Shown: in pieces, positions 6,409 to 13,473 of the stretch | How the letters are laid out: the number at the start of each line of letters is the position of its first letter | Position numbering within the stretch: position 1 is the first letter of the stretch | Virus record (IMG/VR): IMGVR_UViG_3300028045_000982 | Span: 1 to 43,974 of that record | DNA length: 43,974 nt | DNA from: a virus | Direction: 5' to 3' (one strand) | The notes under the pieces: generated by a model | What the model saw: only the letters and a program-made list of their open reading frames with translations | Told to the model about the DNA's origin: nothing | The model's database searches: none | Position numbers and translations under genes: made by a program

Positions 6409-7197
6409 CTAGCTAACTTCCCAGTGCCAGCATTTTAGATGAGCAGCGTCTCGACTGAGATTGTGACGTACTTGTAGCTTACCAAGTCGTACACGCAATC
6501 CGCCTTTGCCAGTCAAACGTTCAATTACCCAATGACGTGCTGGATTCTCTGCGTCCATATCTAAATATATGATACCAATTTTCTTGTTAACACACATAAG
6601 CGTTATTTTGCCTTTGGTGCAGTAATGAGTTATTAGTTCTAAGTTAAGTGCAGATTCTTCTGACAAGCGCAACGAATCGTTGTCGGGGGCAAACATACTA
6701 GGTGTTGCTTTTTTAGCATTCTGTTCGCTGTAAGCATCTGCTGTTGCGTACAAATAGTCTGTGTCCAAGTGTCCGTACTTGTGTTCTAGTTGTTCTAGTT
6801 GATATTGTACATACATCCATTTCCACAAACCAATATTGCTAAATCCCCGAGGGCCATTGCCGTTTTCGTCAACTGCTTCAGCCCTGCCAAAGCTTATGTG
6901 GTCTAAGAAGTCAACAGCATATACGGGTTCTTTGGAGTTGCCTGTAGAAGTCAACACTTCGCTTAGACGTTGCTGGTATTTTGTCCAGTGTTTGTCCACA
7001 CCAGTTATTTTGCCTGCAACAATTTGTTCATTGAACCAGTTAACCGCTTGTTCGGCGGTTCCTTCATCTACTTCATTTAGATGAGCAAATACCTTAATGG
7101 CACTTTTAAAGTCGAAGTTTTGTTCTACTTCTACTTCGTGATTACTCGGTTGACATTTAATGTCTTCAATCACATTCGGGGAATTGTAATCCAACAT
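6409..7197 (-). CDS. Unknown protein, 262 residues
   Basis: I do not recognise this protein. It is soluble and acidic to about residue 200, with a basic C-terminus (RLTGKGGLRVRLGKLQVRHN, then KCWHWEVS). A hydrophobic strand TLMCVNKKIGIIYLDMD lies near residue 205. The start overlaps the end of the 98-residue gene by 32 nt, so the two are translationally linked and share the promoter at 7509-7537. The basic Trp/His-containing C-terminus could bind nucleic acid, but no named motif is visible. Confidence 0.7.
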   Translation of the reverse strand: MLDYNSPNVIEDIKCQPSNHEVEVEQNFDFKSAIKVFAHLNEVDEGTAEQAVNWFNEQIVAGKITGVDKHWTKYQQRLSEVLTSTGNSKEPVYAVDFLDHISFGRAEAVDENGNGPRGFSNIGLWKWMYVQYQLEQLEHKYGHLDTDYLYATADAYSEQNAKKATPSMFAPDNDSLRLSEESALNLELITHYCTKGKITLMCVNKKIGIIYLDMDAENPARHWVIERLTGKGGLRVRLGKLQVRHNLSRDAAHLKCWHWEVS

Positions 7198-7462
7198 ATA
7201 TTTTTACCTTTTCTATGTGTGGGGTTTTCCACAGTTTCTTAACGATCGCTTGCGGAGCGTGAGTACCGTGTGTCCTAATACTTTCTTTGGCTAGTTGAAA
7301 CATTTGTCTTTTGTTCAACTTTTCGATGCCGTGTAATGGATTGGCGTACTCGCTCAGAGAAGGGTGACACATTGCATATACTGCAATTTCGTCTGTGTTT
7401 AGTGGGACTTCTATTTTGGCTAGGATACGCCTTTGTCCGTCCTCACATACTTTACTTCGCAT
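7166..7462 (-). CDS. Unknown protein, 98 residues
   Basis: I do not recognise this protein. It is small and basic (MRSKVCEDGQRRILAKIEVP, then HGIEKLNKRQMFQLAKESIR). The middle has a helix-rich stretch ending in TPHIEKVKIYVGLQF. It is the first gene after the promoter at 7509-7537 and overlaps the following 262-residue gene by 32 nt. Confidence 0.65.
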   Translation of the reverse strand: MRSKVCEDGQRRILAKIEVPLNTDEIAVYAMCHPSLSEYANPLHGIEKLNKRQMFQLAKESIRTHGTHAPQAIVKKLWKTPHIEKVKIYVGLQFPECD

Positions 7463-7508
7463 TGTTTTGTTCCGTCATAATTCGTTGCTTTTCATTTACT
7501 ATACGTTT

Positions 7509-7537
7509 ACTATATAGCAAGAAGCTTTACTTGTCAA
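7509..7537 (-). promoter_or_regulatory. Sigma-70-like promoter
   Basis: Minus strand TTGACA (7532-7537), 17-bp spacer, TATAGT (7509-7514). It drives the 98- and 262-residue genes and lies just after the PAAR gene stop. Confidence 0.75.
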
Positions 7538-7564
7538 CCAAGAAATGTTATTTTTTTGAAAAGA

Positions 7565-7864
7565 TTAATCTCCAGCGTATACGTTAGGGCTACCGCTGGT
7601 TATTGCGCCGCTGTCAATAGCATCGCCTATACGTGCTATTCGTAGATTGTTAACAAACACACTGCCGCTACCGCCTACAATCGGAACCACGTGATTAACA
7701 CAATTAGGTCCTTGATTGATAGTGTGCGGTACACTGTTATCTGTTTTTCTACTTACGCTGATGTTGTTAGCAAAGACATTACCACTGCCTTCTGCGATTG
7801 TACTTGTTCCTGTACATCCGTGACCTGTTGCAAAACTGTCTCCGATACGTGTGACTTTTGGCAT
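7565..7864 (-). CDS. PAAR-domain tail-spike tip protein
   Basis: The 99-residue protein has the PAAR repeat layout: MPKVTRIGDSFATGHGC at the start, repeated glycine- and asparagine-rich turns (GSGNVFANNISVSR, GSGSVFVNNLRIARIGD), and a final GSPNVYAGD. PAAR proteins form the sharp, metal-binding tip of the contractile tail spike, as gp5.4 does in T4. Histidines and a cysteine (HGC, CVNHV) could supply metal ligands. It is preceded by AGGAG and by a late promoter located inside the end of the GAPDH gene, so it is expressed as a late structural gene although embedded next to metabolic genes. Confidence 0.88.
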   Translation of the reverse strand: MPKVTRIGDSFATGHGCTGTSTIAEGSGNVFANNISVSRKTDNSVPHTINQGPNCVNHVVPIVGGSGSVFVNNLRIARIGDAIDSGAITSGSPNVYAGD

Positions 7865-7882
7865 TGACTTCTCCTAACTATG

Positions 7883-8836
7883 TTAGTATTTAGCCAATAC
7901 ACTCGCTGTATCTGCCATTCTACAACTAAAGCCCCATTCGTTATCATACCAAGCTAGTACACGTACAAGATTGCCGCCAATGACTTTTGTTTGGTCTGGT
8001 GCAAATATACTGCTTTCGCTTGTGTGATTAAAGTCAATGCTTACAAGTGGCTGTGGTTCATAACCTAGCACTGTTGGCATTTCAAGACTTGCTTGATGAA
8101 CAATAGTATTAATTTCTTCTTTGATTGTTTCACGCTGTGCTACAAATGTCATATCAACACAACTTACGTTTGGTGTTGGTACTCTAATAGCACTGCCGTC
8201 TAGTTTGCCACGCAATGCAGGTATTACATCGCCTATTGCACTTGCAGCACCTGTTGACGTAGGAATCATACTTACGCCGGCTGCACGGGCTCTGTACAAG
8301 TCCGTGTGTGCTTTGTCGTGTGTGAGCTGATCGCCTGTGTAAGCGTGTATTGTTGTTACAATGCCACTTTGTATTCCAACTGTGTTATGCAATACTCTTG
8401 CAAGTGGTGCTAAACAGTTTGTGGTACAACTGGCGTTACTAACAATGTTGTCGTTGGCAGTAATAGTATTGTGGTTAACACCATAAACTATTGTGCGTGA
8501 TACATTTTTTGCAGGTGCGCTGATAACAACTTTACGTGCGCCTTTTTGTAAATGTACTTTACAAGCTTCGCCATTGTTAAATGCGCCTGTGCATTCTAAT
8601 ACAACATCAATGCCTGTCCAATCTAGTTCAGCTAGGCTTCTAGTATGGCTCCATTCAGGATAGTACGGAGGTGCAAAGCGACCGTGAACACTATCAAACT
8701 TTAGCAAGTGTAGATTAGTGTCCAAGTCGCCTGTTGCATTAATTTTAACAAGTTGCATATCTGGTCTTGATTCCAAAATATGTCGAGCTGTTGCCCTGCC
8801 TATTCTTCCAAAGCCGTTTATTGCAACTTTAATCAT
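7883..8836 (-). CDS. gap: Glyceraldehyde-3-phosphate dehydrogenase (GAPDH)
   Basis: The 317-residue protein is a full GAPDH. It has a Rossmann motif NGFGRIGR (7-14), KFDSVHGRF, the catalytic loop SNASCTTNCLAP with Cys137, and base His164 in TIHAYT. The S-loop RARAAGVSMIPTSTGAA, RVPTPNVSCVDM and C-terminal WYDNEWGFSCRM follow. It would oxidise and phosphorylate glyceraldehyde-3-phosphate with NAD(P). Asn33-Ala34 replaces the usual ND(L) at the end of beta-2, so the acidic residue that binds the adenosine ribose is missing and cofactor choice may be relaxed. A hairpin after HGRF is about 15 residues shorter than usual. It sits in the NrdB/glutaredoxin operon and overlaps the next gene by TAATG. 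Erythrose-4-phosphate dehydrogenase is the main alternative; the S-loop favours GAPDH. Confidence 0.93.
   Translation of the reverse strand: MIKVAINGFGRIGRATARHILESRPDMQLVKINATGDLDTNLHLLKFDSVHGRFAPPYYPEWSHTRSLAELDWTGIDVVLECTGAFNNGEACKVHLQKGARKVVISAPAKNVSRTIVYGVNHNTITANDNIVSNASCTTNCLAPLARVLHNTVGIQSGIVTTIHAYTGDQLTHDKAHTDLYRARAAGVSMIPTSTGAASAIGDVIPALRGKLDGSAIRVPTPNVSCVDMTFVAQRETIKEEINTIVHQASLEMPTVLGYEPQPLVSIDFNHTSESSIFAPDQTKVIGGNLVRVLAWYDNEWGFSCRMADTASVLAKY
7886..7893 (-). promoter_or_regulatory. T4-type late promoter (CTAAATAC) for the PAAR gene
   Basis: CTAAATAC on the minus strand lies inside the last codons of GAPDH, 21 nt before the PAAR start codon. It fits a late structural gene following an early operon. 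Confidence 0.55.
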
Positions 8837-9156
8837 TATAGTACAAGACCCGATGCCGGTTTGATTGATGATGTTGCATTAGTGTATGCATCAGCAAATG
8901 GCTTGTATGTAACAACTGATGTTACAACTGTGTTCTTGTTGATTTCAATAACGTGGTTAGCATCAGCTTCGTCTAGTGGCGACATAGTAAACATAAATGG
9001 TGCAAGGGTTGGGCCATTCTGTGTCATTGCAGCCAAGCAAGGCTTGCTGATTTTAAATGTGTTGAAGTCTTCGCTTTCAAAGCGTCCGACAATTTCTTCG
9101 CCACTAATTAGCTTCAAGCTAACAATAGTGCCTGTGGTTTTTGGTTGAATAATCAT
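8836..9156 (-). CDS. Small beta-barrel-like protein, 106 residues, unknown
   Basis: The N-terminal 45 residues (GTIVSLKLISGEEIVGRFES, then FNTFKISKPC) have the strand-loop pattern of Sm/LSm-type or similar small barrels, in which a GEEIVGRF-like turn joins strands 1 and 2. The remainder is hydrophilic and unassigned. It overlaps glutaredoxin upstream by ATGA and GAPDH downstream by TAATG, so it is a tightly coupled member of the nucleotide-metabolism operon. The Sm-like reading comes from the strand pattern only; an RNA-binding role is inference. Confidence 0.6.
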   Translation of the reverse strand: MIIQPKTTGTIVSLKLISGEEIVGRFESEDFNTFKISKPCLAAMTQNGPTLAPFMFTMSPLDEADANHVIEINKNTVVTSVVTYKPFADAYTNATSSIKPASGLVL

Positions 9157-9410
9157 AGTGTAAATCCTGTTGCGTTAAATCCTGTTTCATCGATATAAGT
9201 TACTAGCTGGTCATACCCGCCAATGCTTTTCTGATTGATAATAATCTGTGGAACTGTTCGAGCGTTCGGTGCCGCTTCAAGCAGTTCTTCTCTTGTTACA
9301 TCTTCGCCTACTACACGCTCTACGTATGGTATTTTACGCATCTCCAATAGATGCTTTGCTTTTACGCAGTACGGGCAGTTTGGCTTAGAATATACTATTA
9401 CTGGTGACAT
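9153..9410 (-). CDS. Glutaredoxin
   Basis: The 85-residue protein has the thioredoxin fold of glutaredoxins: VIVYSKPNCPYCVKAKHLL with the CPYC active site at residues 12-15, the cis-proline TVPQIII, and GGYDQL for glutathione binding. It would reduce the NrdA active-site disulfide using glutathione, matching its place between nrdB and the 106-residue gene. It overlaps the following gene as ATGA. Length matches class I glutaredoxins such as GrxC and the T4 nrdC product. Confidence 0.93.
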   Translation of the reverse strand: MSPVIVYSKPNCPYCVKAKHLLEMRKIPYVERVVGEDVTREELLEAAPNARTVPQIIINQKSIGGYDQLVTYIDETGFNATGFTL

Positions 9411-9422
9411 AGTCTTGTATCC

Positions 9423-10562
9423 TTAAAGTGAGAAGCCTTTAAATGAGTTACTGTCGACGTCTTTCTTAACGCCTCCTACAACGTAACTTGTAATTTCTGT
9501 TTCTTGTGGTGCTACTTGTACATCTGCTCCACTAATCCATTTTTGTGTCCAAGGCAGTGGACTTGCTTGTGGAACTGTGTACGGACTTTCAAGACCAACT
9601 GTGCGCATACGCTTGTTGGCAATCCATTCAATAAATTCACTTAGCAATTGCTCGTTAAGGCCAATCATTGAGCCATCTTTGAACAAATAGTTAGCCCATT
9701 CTTTTTCTTGGTCTACTGCATCAACAAACATCTGAATACATTCAGCTTCTGTTTCTTTTGCAATTGTAATAAAGTCTGGGTCGTCTTGTGGAAGAATCTT
9801 AAGAAGCTTTTGTGTACTTGCTAGGTGCAAGTTTTCATCACGACAGATTAGTTTAATAATCTTAGCGTTACCTTCCATTTTCTTCAATTCTGCAAATGCC
9901 CACGAGCAAGCAAACGAGACATAAAAGCGTACACCTTCAAGAATGTTAACACTCATAAGTGTGCGATACAAATCTTTTTTGATTTCGTATTTGTCAACAA
10001 CAACTTTCTTGCCGTTAACTGTGTGCGTACCTTCGCCTAACAAGTTGTACCAGTTTGACATTTCAATAAGTCTATCATAGTAAACTGTAATATCATCTGC
10101 ACAATCTGTAATTTGGTTGATGTCCATCATTTCGTCAAAAATCAAACTTGGGTTAGCATACACGTTGCGGATAATATGTGTATAGCTACGACTGTGAATT
10201 GTTTCTGAGAATGTCCAAGTCATAATCCAAGACTCAAGTTCTGGAATACTCACAAGTGGACCAAATGCTTCTACTGGCGCACGACCTTGTACACTGTCTA
10301 GAAGAATCTGACGCTTTAGGTTTGACGTAAAGATATGACGTTCGTGTTCGTTAAGGTCTTTAAAGTCCTTTGCGTCTTTGATAACGTCTACTTCTTCTGG
10401 GCGCCAAAAGAAACCCAATTGCTTGTCTACTAGCTGGTCAAAGATGCGATACTTTAGCATATCATAACGCTGAATGCTTACGCCACCTGCTGGGTCAAGA
10501 AATGCAAGGCTGTCCAGGTGACTACCTTCTCTGTTCGTGTTGAATACGCTGTTGTTTGTCAT
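9423..10562 (-). CDS. nrdB: Ribonucleotide reductase class Ia, beta (radical) subunit
   Basis: The 379-residue protein is NrdB, which holds the di-iron centre and tyrosyl radical. It starts near FFWRPEEVD, has iron-ligand segments around KDLNEHERHI, WTFSETIHSRSYTHI and CRDENLHLAS, and a C-terminal tail (VDSNSFKGFSL) like those that dock into NrdA. It is transcribed from a promoter placed after nrdA, at 10606-10634, and so can be expressed separately from the large subunit. Glutaredoxin follows 12 nt downstream. Confidence 0.95.
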   Translation of the reverse strand: MTNNSVFNTNREGSHLDSLAFLDPAGGVSIQRYDMLKYRIFDQLVDKQLGFFWRPEEVDVIKDAKDFKDLNEHERHIFTSNLKRQILLDSVQGRAPVEAFGPLVSIPELESWIMTWTFSETIHSRSYTHIIRNVYANPSLIFDEMMDINQITDCADDITVYYDRLIEMSNWYNLLGEGTHTVNGKKVVVDKYEIKKDLYRTLMSVNILEGVRFYVSFACSWAFAELKKMEGNAKIIKLICRDENLHLASTQKLLKILPQDDPDFITIAKETEAECIQMFVDAVDQEKEWANYLFKDGSMIGLNEQLLSEFIEWIANKRMRTVGLESPYTVPQASPLPWTQKWISGADVQVAPQETEITSYVVGGVKKDVDSNSFKGFSL

Positions 10563-10600
10563 AGTTGCTCCGCTAGAGTGATATTGGTTGAAAGGTACTA

Positions 10601-10623
10601 CGCATAGTATACATAACTATGCG
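10601..10623. promoter_or_regulatory. 8-bp inverted repeat over the nrdB promoter, possible operator
   Basis: CGCATAGT (10601-10608) and ACTATGCG (10616-10623) are perfect inverted repeats around a 7-bp centre. They cover the -10 box and part of the spacer of the nrdB promoter. No U-tract follows, so it is a better operator candidate than terminator. It does not match the NrdR box pattern closely. Confidence 0.5.
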
Positions 10624-10634
10624 CAGTTTGTCAA
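10606..10634 (-). promoter_or_regulatory. Sigma-70-like promoter for nrdB-grx-gap operon
   Basis: Minus strand TTGACA (10629-10634), 17-bp spacer, TATACT (10606-10611). About 35 nt of leader precede the GGAGCAACT-ATG start of nrdB. Confidence 0.75.
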
Positions 10635-10656
10635 TGATTAAATTTGTGTTTGCTGA

Positions 10657-12960
10657 TTAAATTGTGCAGCTATCGCAATCTTCGTCGTCTACTGCACCAG
10701 CTTCAAGTTGTGCTTCAGTGCCATCGCTAACGTCAATTTCGCCTTGTCCGTCATATGTGTTATAGTAGTAAAGTTGCTTACCACCATACTTGTAGAAGAA
10801 CAACAAGTGTTGGATCATTTCACTCATCGGAATCTTTTCATCTTCGTAGAATGTTGGGTTGTATGTTGTGTTAACACTAATACCCTGATCAATGTACTTT
10901 TGCAATACTGCCATAATTTTCAAATAGCCCAGTGGAGACTTTTGATCCCAAAGTAAATCATACTTGTTTTTCAACTTGTGAATACCAGGAACAACTTGCT
11001 TTAGAACACCGTGCTTTGATTGTTTGATACTAACCAAGCTGCGTGGTGGTTCGATACCATTTGTGCTGTTTGAAATCTGTGCTGATGTTTCAGCTGGCAT
11101 AAGTGCCATTAGTGTACTGTTGCGAATGCCTGTTGCTTTTAGTTGCTCACGTAGTCCTGCCCAGTCCATACGCTCAACGTGTGGTACTAGTTCGTCTAAG
11201 TCTTTCTTGTATGTTTGGTTTGGTGTAATACCCAATCCATACTTTGTTTCGTTGATACCCGATGGTGCACCTTTTTCAACTGCTAGGTCTGCACTTGCTT
11301 TGATTAGATAGTAACTCCAAGCTTCTGCCCATTCGTCTACCAATGCTAGTCCATCTGCATCAATGTCTTGATAGTTAAAGTCATTCTTAGCCAACCAGTA
11401 TGCAAAGTTAATGATACCGACACCCAACGGACGTCTTTTCATTGTGCTTAGTTCTGCGGCTAGTACTGGATACTTTTGATAATCAAGTAGTGCATCCAAT
11501 CCACGTACTGCTAGGTTACAAACTTTTTCAAAGTCTGCTACTGTTTTAATAACACCCCAGTTGACAGCACTTAGTGTACATAGGCTGATTTCGCCTTCTT
11601 TATCAAATACGTGATTAAGTGGCTTAGTAGGCAAATTGATTTCACAACACAAGTTTGATTGTTTAACTGGTGCAACGTTTGCATCAAAGCTTCCGTGATC
11701 GTTTGCGTTGTCTACATTCATCAAATACACACGCCCTGTACTTTTACGTTCTTCCATATAGTTTGAGAAAAGTTCAATAGCTGGAATTGTCTTGTGTCTA
11801 ATAGTTTTATCTGCTTCTGCGGCTTCGTATAGTTCTCTAAACTTGTCTTGGTCTGCAAAAAATGCATCATACAGTCCTGGAACATCACTTGGTGAAAACA
11901 ATGTAATATCTCCGCCTGTGATCAAACGTTCGTACATAATTTTGTTAAACTGTACACCATAGTCCAAGTGACGGATACGATTGTCTTCTGTACCTTTGTT
12001 GTTCTTTAGTACAAGTAAGTCTTCAACTTCCAAGTGCCAAATTGGATAATACAATGTAGCTGCTCCGCCACGTACACCACCTTGGCTACAACTTTTAACT
12101 GCGCTTTGGAACATTTTGTAGAAAGGAATAACACCTGTGTGACTTGCATCGCCATTACGGATTGGACTACCAATAGCACGGATGCTACCTGCACCTACAC
12201 CAATACCTGCTTTTTGACTTACGTACTTAACAATAGCACTTGATGTTGCATTGATGCTGTCTAAGCTGTCGCCTGTTTCAATAAGCACACAACTTGAGAA
12301 CTGACGTTGTGGTGTACGTACACCTGCCATTACTGGTGTAGGCAAACTGATTTCAAACTTGCTGATTGCATCGTAGTAATCTGTAACATACTTGATACGT
12401 GTTTCAGCTGGGTACTCGCCAAACAGTGTAGCGGCAATAAGCATATACGCAACTTGTGGAGTTTCAAAAATTTCACCAGTAACACGATTTTGTGCTAGGT
12501 ACTTTCCACGCATTTGTTCCATACCAACATATGCAATAGTATTATCTCTGTCGTGATCAATATAGTTGTTAAGAGTTTCCCATTCGTCTGCGCTGTATGA
12601 AGTTAGTAGTTCACTGTCGTAATATCCACGAGCTACGTTCTTTTCAACAATCTCACGCAGAGGTAACGGAGTATAGCTGTCATAAACTTCTTTGCGCAGG
12701 TGATAGTTAATAAGTCTTCCTGCAACCCATTGGTAATTTGGTGTTTCTTCTGTGATAAGATCTGCAGCACTTTTAATAAGTGTTTCTTGAATGTTTGCAG
12801 ATTCTATGCCATCATAGAATTGAATGTGGCTTTTAATTTCCACTTCACTGGCACTTACGCCTTTGATATCTTCGCAAGCAAAGAAAACTACTTTGTGTAG
12901 TTTATCAATGTCCAATGCTTCTTTTGTTCCGTCACGTTTGACGACCATAATGTCACTCAT
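10657..12960 (-). CDS. nrdA: Ribonucleotide reductase class Ia, alpha (catalytic) subunit
   Basis: The 767-residue protein is NrdA, which reduces ribonucleoside diphosphates. An ATP-cone covers about residues 5-95 (VVKRDGTKEALDIDKLH), so dATP-type overall control is likely retained. Catalytic parts include QFSSCVLIETGDS, the CCEI cysteine pair region, STLMALMPAETSAQISNSTN, and the C-terminal swinging pair CDSC three residues from the end, which glutaredoxin would reduce. The start has a GAGGAAACTGAAG leader. It is separated from nrdB by 94 nt carrying a promoter and inverted repeat. Upstream is an unknown gene 30 nt away. Confidence 0.96.
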   Translation of the reverse strand: MSDIMVVKRDGTKEALDIDKLHKVVFFACEDIKGVSASEVEIKSHIQFYDGIESANIQETLIKSAADLITEETPNYQWVAGRLINYHLRKEVYDSYTPLPLREIVEKNVARGYYDSELLTSYSADEWETLNNYIDHDRDNTIAYVGMEQMRGKYLAQNRVTGEIFETPQVAYMLIAATLFGEYPAETRIKYVTDYYDAISKFEISLPTPVMAGVRTPQRQFSSCVLIETGDSLDSINATSSAIVKYVSQKAGIGVGAGSIRAIGSPIRNGDASHTGVIPFYKMFQSAVKSCSQGGVRGGAATLYYPIWHLEVEDLLVLKNNKGTEDNRIRHLDYGVQFNKIMYERLITGGDITLFSPSDVPGLYDAFFADQDKFRELYEAAEADKTIRHKTIPAIELFSNYMEERKSTGRVYLMNVDNANDHGSFDANVAPVKQSNLCCEINLPTKPLNHVFDKEGEISLCTLSAVNWGVIKTVADFEKVCNLAVRGLDALLDYQKYPVLAAELSTMKRRPLGVGIINFAYWLAKNDFNYQDIDADGLALVDEWAEAWSYYLIKASADLAVEKGAPSGINETKYGLGITPNQTYKKDLDELVPHVERMDWAGLREQLKATGIRNSTLMALMPAETSAQISNSTNGIEPPRSLVSIKQSKHGVLKQVVPGIHKLKNKYDLLWDQKSPLGYLKIMAVLQKYIDQGISVNTTYNPTFYEDEKIPMSEMIQHLLFFYKYGGKQLYYYNTYDGQGEIDVSDGTEAQLEAGAVDDEDCDSCTI

Positions 12961-12990
12961 TCTTCAGTTTCCTCTTCCTCGATGGGCTTT

Positions 12991-13473
12991 TTATTTGTGT
13001 TGTTTAATACTATCTACAATGTCACTAGTGTGCCACTGTTCTTCTATTTTAAGGTAAGGTTTAGCGTCTGACCAGTTCATAACTTTGCCAGTTTTTTTAC
13101 CCAATAATAGCTGATTGTTTATTAATGTTGTATTATATATATCATCGATCTCTTCATCGAAAACACGCATTATAATGTTGTTTAAGCTATTGTTGGTGTA
13201 ATATATTGTGTATGCTATCCCTAATGCGGCACTATATTTACATATGTTACCACTGTGAATTAATTCCCACGCATCAGGCCAATTGTGCGGTGATGTTGGG
13301 TCTAAACTTATGCTGTGTAGTGGAGCATTGCCCCACCAGTGTGCCGTTGCTGAACATAAAAGTTCAGCGTCAGCTTGTTTGTAATCTTTGCGGAATGTTC
13401 GCCACATAGCTAGTCTCTGTTCTGGACGACCTAGCCATATGTTTTGCGAATCGTTGTGAGTTAAGCTTTCCAA
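12991..13473 (-). CDS. Unknown protein, 160 residues
   Basis: I do not recognise this protein. It is soluble, with Trp-rich segments (QRLAMWRTFRKDYKQADAEL, HWWGNAPLHSISLD, NWPDAWELIHSGNIC) and a conserved-looking helical middle (YSAALGIAYTIYYTNNSL). The start overlaps the end of the repeat-containing fibre gene by 13 nt, so it is translated from the late fibre transcript. nrdA follows 30 nt downstream. Its position suggests a fibre-associated or chaperone-like protein as much as a nucleotide-metabolism one; no motif decides. Confidence 0.7.
   Translation of the reverse strand: MESLTHNDSQNIWLGRPEQRLAMWRTFRKDYKQADAELLCSATAHWWGNAPLHSISLDPTSPHNWPDAWELIHSGNICKYSAALGIAYTIYYTNNSLNNIIMRVFDEEIDDIYNTTLINNQLLLGKKTGKVMNWSDAKPYLKIEEQWHTSDIVDSIKQHK

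Noticed and set aside
7883-8836. Erythrose-4-phosphate dehydrogenase (Epd) instead of GAPDH.
   Set aside because: Some C-terminal residues resemble Epd, but the S-loop (MIPTSTGAA) and RVPTPNVS are GAPDH-type; not fully excluded.
10601-10623. NrdR box at the nrdB promoter.
   Set aside because: The inverted repeat lacks the ACAC-type arms expected for NrdR boxes; only a generic operator is supported.
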